Positions 51,218 to 57,876 of a DNA stretch of 64,000 nt are shown piece after piece. The position numbers were made by a program, and so were the translations under genes. The notes beneath the pieces were generated by a model. It had not been told where the DNA came from. It did not search any database and was given only the letters and a program-made list of their open reading frames with translations. This DNA comes from CADCTB01 sp964479465. Its GTDB lineage: Bacteria > Actinomycetota > Acidimicrobiia > Acidimicrobiales > AC-14. The stretch is from positions 1 to 64,000 of the forward strand of contig CAYZMG010000008.1 in NCBI GenBank assembly GCA_964479465.1, given 5' to 3'. The number at the start of each line of letters is the position of its first letter. Positions within the stretch are counted from its first letter, which is position 1.

Positions 51218-51998
51218 CGCCCGGTCGTAGGAGTCGTGCCTGATCGACAGGCTCTGGCCGGCGGTGCCCAGCAGGACCTCCTGATGGGCCACCAGGCCCC
51301 GCAGGCGGACGGAGTGGATGCGGATACCGCCGGGAGACGCGCCGCCGCGGGCGCCCTCGATCACGTGCTTGGTCGTGGGGTCGGGGGCCCAGTCCGACGA
51401 TCGGGCCGACATGCGCTCCGCGGTGTGCATGGCCGTGCCCGAGGGCGCGTCGACCTTCTGGTCGTGGTGCAGCTCGATGATCTCCGCGGTCTCGAAGTAG
51501 GGCGCAGCCAGCTCGGCGAAGCGCATCATGAGGACGGCGCCGATGCCGAAGTTGGGCGCGATCAGCACGCCGACGCGGGGCTCTGCCGCGCACCACTCGC
51601 GCACCTGCTCGAGCCTANNNNNNNNNNGCGAAGTTGGGGGCGATGAAGCAGTTGCTGCGGGTGAAGCGGGTGGCCAGCTCCTCGTAGTCCGCCGGTGTGA
51701 AGCCCGAGGTGCCGACGACAGCGTGGACGCCGTTGGCCGCGCACCACGCCAGGTTGGCCCGGGCCGCGTCGATGTGGGTGAAGTCGACCGCCACCTGGGC
51801 CTCGGCGCGGGCCAACGACTCCAGGTCGGGCGAGACCTGGAGCCCGCGGAGGTCGGCGCCGGTGACGCCCCGGAGGTCGATGCCGGCGTGGAGGGGGTCC
51901 ACCGCGGCCACCAGCTGCAGCTCGGGATCGGCCACGACGGCGCGGCAGACGGTCGATCCCATGCGCCCGCCGGCTCCGAACACCCCGACACGAATCAC
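51128..51998 (-). CDS. dapB: 4-hydroxy-tetrahydrodipicolinate reductase (split by assembly gap)
   Basis: The N-terminal part (51998-51628) has 'RVGVFGAGGRMGSTVCRAV' (NADPH-binding), 'VAVDFTHIDAA' and 'VVGTSGFTPADYEELATRF'. The C-terminal part (51617-51128) has 'IIELHHDQKVDAPSGTAMHTAER' (catalytic His and Lys, ExxHHxxKxDAPSGTA) and 'IRIHSVRLRGLVAHQEVLLG'. Both parts contain the block (F/L)-I-A-P-N-F, so the segment just before the catalytic region is present twice in two versions (TRSNCFIAPNFA and EPRVGVLIAPNFG). The enzyme acts in lysine/diaminopimelate synthesis. The reading frame differs across the N run. GTG start. Confidence 0.9.
51618..51627. other. Assembly gap (10 N) within dapB
   Basis: The contig ends on the two sides carry different versions of the same dapB segment (IAPNF block in each), so this is not a simple missing stretch but probably a join of two non-identical homologous ends. 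Confidence 0.9.
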
Positions 51999-52054
51999 GG
52001 GCAGAACTCTGTCAGATTGCCGGGTCGATCACCCGGCGTGGCAGATAGCCGGCG

Positions 52055-52456
52055 TCATCGCCCAGGGTGCCAGCCCTCGGGCGCCAGCTCGAAGCCCTCG
52101 AAACGGAACGCCGGCGAGACGGTGCAACCCACCAGCGACCACTCCCCCCGGGGCCGCGCCGCCTGCCACACGCCGGCGGGCACCACGGCCTGAGGCCGCT
52201 GGCCGGCGGCGAGGTCGGGGCCGAGGGTGTGGTGGGCGGCCTGCTGGCCGTCGGGCGAGGTGGCCAGGCCCATCGGGGCGCCGGCGTAGTAGTGCCAGAT
52301 CTCCGTGGCGTCGACCCGGTGCCAGTCCGACCGCTCCCCCGCTTTCAGTAGGTAGTAGATGGCGGTGGTCGCCTCTTCCCGCCACGTCTCGCAGTACCAG
52401 CCCCCCTCGGGGTGAGGCGCCAGCCCGAGGGCCTCGATCACTTCGTCGGCGGTCAC
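52055..52456 (-). CDS. Cupin-fold protein (DUF985 type)
   Basis: 133 residues from GTG 52456. 'LGLAPHPEGGWYCETWREEATTAIYYLLKAGERSDWHRVDATEIWHYYAGAPM' is the hallmark of the cupin_5/DUF985 family, with H-x-x-x-x-E-x-W-H-Y as the metal or ligand site; 'VVPAGVWQAARPRGEWSLVGCTVSPAFRFEGFEL' is the second cupin motif. It may bind a small ligand (sugar phosphate or similar); the function in bacteria is not firmly known to me. It is divergent from the OsmC-like gene, with 42 bases between start codons. Confidence 0.82.
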   Translation of the reverse strand: MTADEVIEALGLAPHPEGGWYCETWREEATTAIYYLLKAGERSDWHRVDATEIWHYYAGAPMGLATSPDGQQAAHHTLGPDLAAGQRPQAVVPAGVWQAARPRGEWSLVGCTVSPAFRFEGFELAPEGWHPGR

Positions 52457-52498
52457 CGCTACATTGTGACCAAAGGGCGCTGAGAGAGGGGCAACGCG

Positions 52499-53074
52499 AT
52501 GGGACTGCCGGTCACCGCCAAGCAGGACGAGGTCTCGGGGATCCCGATCCCCGCCCTGCGGGGGTTCTACGAGGCCATCGGCGACGGCCCGATCATGCTC
52601 GACCTCGAGGCGTTCGTGGAGTGGCAGGGCAAGGGCACCCGGGCCACGGGCTACATCGGGCCCTTCAGCCTCATGGGCGAGCGCAAGGAGCGCCTCACCC
52701 GCAAGTACTCGATCCAGTACGACGACTGGGCCGAGATGCCCGGCTGCGACGACGCCGGCCCCGAGGCGGTCGAGACCGTCCTGTCGGCCCTGGGCGCCTG
52801 CATCATCAACCAGACGGCGTGGCACGCCGCTCGGATGGGCATCGTCCTCGACGCCCTGTCGGTCAAGGTCAACATGAGCTTCGACGCCCAGGGCTTCTTC
52901 CAGAACACCGACCAGACCGACAAGTTCAGCGCCGTCAACTACGAGATCCACATCGCCTCGACCGGCACCAGCAAGCGCAAGCTGACCGAGCTGGCCAATG
53001 TGGGCCGGAACTGCCCGGTGTGCCGGATGCTCAGCAAGCCCATGGTGCTGAAGTCCAAGGTCCTGGTCCACTAA
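52499..53074 (+). CDS. OsmC-family peroxide reductase-like protein
   Basis: 191 residues; AGAGAGGGG precedes the ATG. The OsmC pattern is 'PEAVETVLSALGACIINQTAWHAARMGIVLDALSVKVNMSFD' (first Cys in 'LGACIINQ') and 'ELANVGRNCPVCRMLSKPM' (second, peroxidatic-type Cys region). These two Cys reduce organic hydroperoxides. The N-terminal ~50 residues are longer than usual and include 'DGPIMLDLEAFVEWQGKGTRATGYIGPFS'. It is followed by the structured element B and then by a thioredoxin-fold selenoprotein candidate. Confidence 0.85.
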   Translation: MGLPVTAKQDEVSGIPIPALRGFYEAIGDGPIMLDLEAFVEWQGKGTRATGYIGPFSLMGERKERLTRKYSIQYDDWAEMPGCDDAGPEAVETVLSALGACIINQTAWHAARMGIVLDALSVKVNMSFDAQGFFQNTDQTDKFSAVNYEIHIASTGTSKRKLTELANVGRNCPVCRMLSKPMVLKSKVLVH

Positions 53075-53117
53075 GTGCCTCGACCTCATTCGTTCGCTTC
53101 GCTCACTCCATTCGGTC

Positions 53118-53225
53118 GAACTGATCGTGCTGCGGCGGGCGAGCAAAGCTCGCGCCGCCTCCGCCCTGTTCTTCCTTGGCGCCCGCAGCCGGAGGGGCCG
53201 CCTACGGCGGCGGGTGCGGCCGCGG
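53118..53225 (+). repeat. Structured intergenic element, copy B
   Basis: Lies 43 bases past the OsmC-like stop, same strand. It shares with copy A the blocks TGATCGTGCT, CGGCG, GCCTCCGCC and GGGGCCGCCTACGGCGG. Its hairpin is GCGAGC-AAA-GCTCGC (53139-53153), the same size as in copy A but with a different sequence in both arms. It occupies the 198-base space before the thioredoxin-fold gene. Confidence 0.65.
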
Positions 53226-53272
53226 GCATCGGCGTTCGCCTTCGCGGCGAACGCTTGTGGTCGGGGCACTAG

Positions 53273-54037
53273 TTGCAGTTGGGCAGGGGGCCGGCGTCGT
53301 TCTTCGACGACGTCGACCGCAGCTACGTCGTCGCCCAGCTCGAGGGGCGGATGGACGCGCCGGTCGACCTCACCGTCGTCGCCCGGCGCTCGTCGCCCCT
53401 GTTGCTGGCGCCGGCCGAGGGCGCCGAGGAGGCGGCCCGGGCCGAGCGGCTGGCCGTGGAGCTGGCGGCGCTGGAGCCCCTCATCCGCGTCACCGTCATT
53501 CCCGACGGCGCCGGCGACGTGCCCGTGCTCACGGTGGCCAGCCGGGCGTCGGCCGGCGCCGTCCGCTTCGTGGGCGTGCCCCGCGTCAACCTGTTCCGGG
53601 CCCTGCTGGAGGCGGTGCGGCGGGCCTCTACTGGCGATCACGGGCTGGCCGGCGGCTGGGCGGAAGCGCTGGCCGCGCTCCCCCGATCGGTCCACGCCCG
53701 GGTCTTCGCCACCCCCACCTGACCGGGCTGCCCCCCGGTCGTGGTCACGACCGTCGGGATGGGCCTGGCCAGCGACCGCCTGCACGTCGATGTCGTCGAT
53801 GGCTTCGCCGGCATGGATCTGGTCCGCGAGTTCGGCGTCTCCGGCGTGCCCACCGTCGTCCTCGACGATCGGCTCAGCCTGGAGAACCCCTCGCCGGGCG
53901 AAACCCTGCTCGAGTTCGTCCTCCACGCCGGCGACAGCTCGCGGCCGGCGCCGGCGGCGGTGACGGTGCNNNNNNNNNNCGGTGCCGTTCATGGGCTGCG
54001 GTCGCCTGACCTGACGAAGCGGCTGCTGAAGCGGTGA
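53273..54037 (+). CDS. Thioredoxin-fold protein disulfide oxidoreductase with in-frame UGA (putative selenocysteine)
   Basis: Frame opens at TTG 53273, meets TGA at 53720-53722 and continues in the same frame to TGA 54037; codon 150 is the UGA. Reading it as U gives 'HARVFATPT-U-PGCPPVVV', a U-P-G-C redox motif (Sec150, Cys153), followed by 'LHVDVVDGFAGMDLVREFGVSGVPTVVLDD' with the cis-Pro at 193. The N-terminal 140 residues form a Cys-free thioredoxin-like domain, the arrangement of two-domain PDO proteins. Stop-start overlap with the next gene (GTGA at 54034) supports translation to the end. A GGUC-tetraloop hairpin follows the UGA. An N gap (53970-53979) lies near the C-terminus. Confidence 0.72.
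53736..53753 (+). promoter_or_regulatory. Putative bacterial SECIS hairpin
   Basis: CGGTCGT-GGTC-ACGACCG: a perfect 7-bp stem with a GGUC tetraloop, beginning 13 bases after the UGA. The E. coli fdhF SECIS also has a GGUC apical loop on its upper stem, starting about 11 bases after UGA. The element lies inside the coding sequence, as bacterial SECIS elements do. Confidence 0.6.
53970..53979. other. Assembly gap (10 N) near the 3' end of the thioredoxin-fold gene
   Basis: With ten bases the frame is kept from 53741 to the stop at 54037. The actual length is unknown. Confidence 0.95.
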
Positions 54038-54609
54038 CGATGCCCCGGTTGGTCTCGGTGGGCCTCTGGCTCCTCGCCACCCTGGTGTCGACAGCCATCG
54101 TGTGGACGGCCACGTCGACCGTCGCCGCCGACGTCACCGACCGGCCGGCACCGGTCATACCCCGACGCGACGTGGTCAGCGCGCTGGCGACCGTCCCCCC
54201 CACGACGACGACGACGGTGCGGGCGACCACGACGACGACCCGGGTGGTCCGCACGACCGTGGCCCGCAACTCCCCGACCACCGCTCCCCCGCCGCCGACG
54301 ACCCAGCCGGCGGCGCCGGCCACCACCGTGGCCGCACCCCCGCCGGTGACCGCGCCGCCCACCACCCAGGCGCCGGCGGCCAACACGGCGACGTATCCGA
54401 CCGCCGGCGGGGTGGTCCGGGTGGCGTGCGACGGCTTCCTCATCCGTCTCCTGTCAGCCACGCCGGCCGACGGGTGGTCGGCGGTGGTGGTGGCCGGAGG
54501 GCCGCTCAACGTGGAAGTGCGCTTCCTGCGGCTCGCTCAGGTGGCGACGGTGAGGGCGTTCTGCCTCGGCCAGCCCATCCGCTACTTCGGAGAGTTCCCC
54601 CGACCCTGA
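54034..54609 (+). CDS. Thr/Pro-rich membrane-anchored protein with C-terminal domain
   Basis: 191 residues from GTG 54034, overlapping the previous stop (ATG 54040 possible). One helix ('VGLWLLATLVSTAIVWTATSTV') is followed by a ~90-residue Thr/Pro/Ala-rich region with TTTTT runs, likely an extended, possibly O-glycosylated wall-spanning stalk. A C-terminal domain of about 60 residues ('VRVACDGFLIRLLSATPADGWSAVVVAGGPLNVEVRFL') with two Cys follows; it looks beta-rich. No named family. The 3' end overlaps the convergent histidine kinase gene by 28 bases. Confidence 0.65.
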   Translation: MTMPRLVSVGLWLLATLVSTAIVWTATSTVAADVTDRPAPVIPRRDVVSALATVPPTTTTTVRATTTTTRVVRTTVARNSPTTAPPPPTTQPAAPATTVAAPPPVTAPPTTQAPAANTATYPTAGGVVRVACDGFLIRLLSATPADGWSAVVVAGGPLNVEVRFLRLAQVATVRAFCLGQPIRYFGEFPRP

Positions 54610-55910
54610 CCCACCGGGGGGCCGAAAGTCACCTCGATGCGGGCGCCGCCCTCGGCCGACCGCCCCGCCGACAGGTGGCCCCCCGACGCCTCCGCCGTCC
54701 GGCGCACGATGTCGAGCCCCAGTCCCGTGCCCGAGCCGCCGCTGGCGCCCCGTTCCGGGAGGCCGCCAGCGGGCAGCCCAGGTCCGGCGTCCGCCACGAA
54801 CAGCACCCACCGGCCCGCCGCCCCCGGCCTGACGTCGACAGAGAACGAGGTCCCGGCCGGCGTGTGGGTGAGGACGTTGTTCAGCAGGGCGTTGAGGCAG
54901 ACGTCGAGGTCTCGACGTGACACGCCCACCGCCTGGGCGCCGCCCGGCACGTCCAGCGCCCACCGACGACCCTGTTCGTTGGCCAGGATGGACCAGAAGG
55001 CCATGCGTTGGCGGACCGCGTGACCCAGGTCGGCGCTCGGAGACTCGGCGCCGGCCCGCGCGTCCTGCCCGCTCGCACGAGACTCGTTGATCACGCGGGT
55101 CACCACCTCCTCCAGCCGGTCGATGTCCCTGGCGATACGCCGGCGGTCCTCCGGCGACGACAGGTTCTCGGCATCGAGGCGCAGCACGGTGAGCGGCGTA
55201 CGCAGCTGGTGGGACAGGTCGGCCGCCGCCTCCCGCTCGGCGGCGAGGAGCTCGCCGATCCGGTCGGCCAGCCCGTTGACGGCGACGTCGACCTCGGCGA
55301 CTTCCGGGGGCCCCGACGGTGGGACCCTTGCGCCCAGCTCCCCGCGCTGCAGCCGGCGGGTCACCGCCAGCAGCTCGCCCATGGGGCGCACGACCGACAG
55401 GGCCAGGCGGTCGGCGAGTGACACCGCGACCACGACAACCAGTACACCCACGGCGGCCACGATGGCCCACGTCCGCGCCACCCCCCGGCGCAGCAGCTCG
55501 GCGGCCACCCGGACACGCACCACCGTCGTCGCCTGCGGGTCGGGGCCGGCGATCCCGACGAGGATGTCGCGCCCGCCGCCCGGTCCCGCGGCGGTGAATG
55601 ACCGGCCCTTGCGGGCCAGCTCCACCTCGGGGTCGATGGGGACTGGGGCACCCAGCACGGTGCCGTCGGGCAGGTAGACCGTGACCGGCCGGGGGGTGCC
55701 GGCGTTGGCCTGCTCGACGAGCTGGGCGATGACGGCGGACTGGCCGGACACCGCGCTGATGGCGCCGGCCAGCGAGCGCGACTCCAGCTTGGCCGCGTCG
55801 AGCGCCCGGGTGGCGGCCACGACCTGGGTGAGCCAGCCGAGGGGGACGCAGAAGGCGATCACGATCATGGCGGTGACCGCAGCGGCGGTGACTGCCAGCC
55901 GGGTCCTCAC
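54582..55910 (-). CDS. Sensor histidine kinase
   Basis: 442 residues from GTG 55910 (coupled by GTGA to the response regulator). Transmembrane segments at about 8-32 and 145-168, a sensor domain between them with 'PVTVYLPDGTVLGAP', HAMP, then a HisKA variant 'AAADLSHQLRTPLTVLRLDAE' (His near 236; Gln replaces the usual Glu) and HATPase_c ('LNALLNNVLTHTP', 'VADAGPGLPAGG', 'GTGLGLDIVRRTAEASGG'). SHQLRTP is known in a subset of actinobacterial kinases. Ends with a short non-conserved tail. Signal unknown. Confidence 0.88.
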   Translation of the reverse strand: MRTRLAVTAAAVTAMIVIAFCVPLGWLTQVVAATRALDAAKLESRSLAGAISAVSGQSAVIAQLVEQANAGTPRPVTVYLPDGTVLGAPVPIDPEVELARKGRSFTAAGPGGGRDILVGIAGPDPQATTVVRVRVAAELLRRGVARTWAIVAAVGVLVVVVAVSLADRLALSVVRPMGELLAVTRRLQRGELGARVPPSGPPEVAEVDVAVNGLADRIGELLAAEREAAADLSHQLRTPLTVLRLDAENLSSPEDRRRIARDIDRLEEVVTRVINESRASGQDARAGAESPSADLGHAVRQRMAFWSILANEQGRRWALDVPGGAQAVGVSRRDLDVCLNALLNNVLTHTPAGTSFSVDVRPGAAGRWVLFVADAGPGLPAGGLPERGASGGSGTGLGLDIVRRTAEASGGHLSAGRSAEGGARIEVTFGPPVGQGRGNSPK

Positions 55911-56593
55911 GGCTCGTCAGGGTCGACGAGCATCACGCCCACACCCCGCACGGTGCGCAGGTAGCGGGGGGAGCGGGCCGATTCGCCCAGCTTGGTGCGC
56001 AGCCAGGAGAGGTGGACATCGATCGTCTTCTCCGGGCCGCCGTAGGGCTGGCGCCAGACGGCGACCAGCAGCTCGCGTTTGGTCACCACCTCGCCCCTTC
56101 GGCCGGCCAGGTGCCAGAGCAGGTCGAACTCCTTGCGGCTGAGGTCGATCGGCGTGCCGTCCACGGTCGCCACCCGCCGGCGGGCGTCAAGGGTGAGACC
56201 ACCGACCCGGACCGGCTCGTCGCCGTCTTCGGGACGGACCCGGCGGAGCACGGCCCGGATGCGGGCGTCGAGCTCGTCGGCGGAGTACGGCTTGACCACG
56301 TAGTCATCCGCGCCGGCGTCAAGGGTGCGGATGATCTCCCGCTCGTCGTCGCGGGCCGTCGCCACGATCACCGGGACGGCACTCACCGCCCGCAGCATCC
56401 GCAGCAGCTCCAGGCCGTCGATGTCGGGAAGCCCGAGGTCGAGGACGACCACGTCCGGACGCCCTTCGACGATGCCGGCCAGTCCGCCGAGCCCGGTGCC
56501 GGCGCCGGTCACCACGTGCCCGCGCTCGGTGAGGCCCCGGTTGACGGCAGCCAGGATCTCGGCGTCGTCCTCGACCACGACCACGGTCGCCAC
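55907..56593 (-). CDS. OmpR-family response regulator
   Basis: 228 residues, GTG start. Receiver: acidic pair D9/D10 ('VVVVEDDAEILAAV'), phospho-acceptor D52 ('VVLDLGLPDIDGLE'), Thr ('VIVATARDDEREII') and Lys ('YVVKPYSADEL'). Winged helix: 'LSRKEFDLLWHLAGRRGEVVTKRELL', 'KTIDVHLSWLRTKLGE', 'TVRGVGVML'. Partner of the SHQLRTP kinase. The first 26 bases upstream separate it from the M16 peptidase gene, so the three may be one transcript. Confidence 0.9.
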   Translation of the reverse strand: MATVVVVEDDAEILAAVNRGLTERGHVVTGAGTGLGGLAGIVEGRPDVVVLDLGLPDIDGLELLRMLRAVSAVPVIVATARDDEREIIRTLDAGADDYVVKPYSADELDARIRAVLRRVRPEDGDEPVRVGGLTLDARRRVATVDGTPIDLSRKEFDLLWHLAGRRGEVVTKRELLVAVWRQPYGGPEKTIDVHLSWLRTKLGESARSPRYLRTVRGVGVMLVDPDEP

Positions 56594-56619
56594 GGCTCGC
56601 GACGCTACCGCCGCCCGGC

Positions 56620-57876
56620 TCAGGCGACGCGGGCGGAGAAGTCGTCCTCGCTGAAGGGGCCGACCACGGCCAGCACCCGCTCGTTGCCGAAGATCCGGTC
56701 GGCCACGCGGCGGAGGTCGTCGTGGGTGACGGACTCGGTTCGGGCCACGACCTCGGCGTAGCTGAGAACCTCGCCGTGGATGAGATGGCCACGGCCGATG
56801 CGGTTCATGCGGCCGGCGGAGTCCTCCAGCGACAGGGCCAGGCTGCCCTTGATGTGGCCCTTGGCCACCGCCAGCTCCCGGTCGGTGATGGGCCCGGTGG
56901 CCAGCTTGTCGAGCTCGTCGTCGATCAGCGCCAGCACCTCCTGGGCCCGCCCGGGCGCAGTGCCGGCGTAGACCGCCAGCGCCCCGCTCTCCAGGTAGGC
57001 GGCCCGGTAGGAGAACACCGAGTAGACCAGGCCTCGCTTCTCGCGGATCTCCTGGAACAGCCGGCTCGACATGCCGCCGCCCAGGATCTGGTTGAGGACC
57101 GCCAGGGCGAAGCGGTCATCGTCGTGGCGGTCGATCGAGCGCATACCGACCACGATGTGGGCCTGCTCGGTGCCGCGGTGCTGCACGACCAGCGGGCGCA
57201 CGGGAACCAGCGCCGGCCGCTCGCGCGCGGGGGCGGTGCCGGGCTCGGTGACGCAACGCCGCTGGATGCCGGCGACCAGGCTGTCGTGGTCCAGGTTGCC
57301 CGCAGCAGCGACCACGATGCTCGGTGGCTTGTAGCGGGTGCGGAAATAGTTGGCGATCTGGTCGCGCGTCATGGCCGTGATCGTCGACCGCTCGCCCAGC
57401 ACCTCGCGCCCGAGCGGGTGGGCCGGGTACAGCGCCTCGTGCAGCAGCTCGTGGACGAGGTCGGACGGCTCGTCCTCGTGCATGTTGATCTCTTCGAGGA
57501 TGACCTGGCGCTCGGCGTCGATCTCGTCGGGCCGGAACGCCGGCGCCCACATGATGTCTGAGAGGATGTCGAGGCCGAGCTCGAGGTCCTCGTCGATCAG
57601 GCGGGTGTAGAAAGCCGTGTACTCCTTGGTGGTGAAGGCGTTCATGTCACCCCCGACCGCCTCGATGTCCTCGGCGATGGAGTGGGCGCTGCGCTCCTCG
57701 GTGCCCTTGAACAGCAGGTGCTCGAGGAAGTGCGAGGCCCCGGCCTCGACCGGGGTCTCATCACGGCTGCCGGCGTCGACCCAGAAGCCGATGGTCACCG
57801 AGTGCGCGTCTGGCATCGCCTCGGTGACCACCCGCATACCGTTGTCGAGCGTGTCCGCCCGAATCGTGTCTGCCAT
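56620..57876 (-). CDS. M16 family zinc peptidase
   Basis: 418 residues. Inverted zinc site H49-F-L-E-H53 ('GASHFLEHLLFKGTEERSA') with the third ligand Glu in 'ERQVILEEINMHEDEPSD'. The C-terminal M16 domain includes 'LGGGMSSRLFQEIREKRGLVYSVFSYRAAYLESGALAVYAGT'. This is the single-chain bacterial type usually found directly after pnp. ATG 57876 immediately follows the pnp stop codon. It degrades small peptides or processes precursors; the substrate is unknown. Confidence 0.93.
   Translation of the reverse strand: MADTIRADTLDNGMRVVTEAMPDAHSVTIGFWVDAGSRDETPVEAGASHFLEHLLFKGTEERSAHSIAEDIEAVGGDMNAFTTKEYTAFYTRLIDEDLELGLDILSDIMWAPAFRPDEIDAERQVILEEINMHEDEPSDLVHELLHEALYPAHPLGREVLGERSTITAMTRDQIANYFRTRYKPPSIVVAAAGNLDHDSLVAGIQRRCVTEPGTAPARERPALVPVRPLVVQHRGTEQAHIVVGMRSIDRHDDDRFALAVLNQILGGGMSSRLFQEIREKRGLVYSVFSYRAAYLESGALAVYAGTAPGRAQEVLALIDDELDKLATGPITDRELAVAKGHIKGSLALSLEDSAGRMNRIGRGHLIHGEVLSYAEVVARTESVTHDDLRRVADRIFGNERVLAVVGPFSEDDFSARVA

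Noticed and set aside
53105..53272. Coding region before the thioredoxin-fold gene
   Set aside because: The open plus-strand frames here run through hairpins and GC-rich repeats shared with 48461-48567 and have Arg/Ser-rich shadow composition; an in-frame stop at 53270 separates them from the thioredoxin-fold gene.
53273..53722. Interpretation of the thioredoxin-fold gene as a truncated pseudogene ending at the TGA
   Set aside because: The frame stays open for another 100 codons with a conserved redox motif, a cis-Pro, and a stop coupled to the next gene; the hairpin after the TGA fits a SECIS. A base error remains possible and is noted in the finding.
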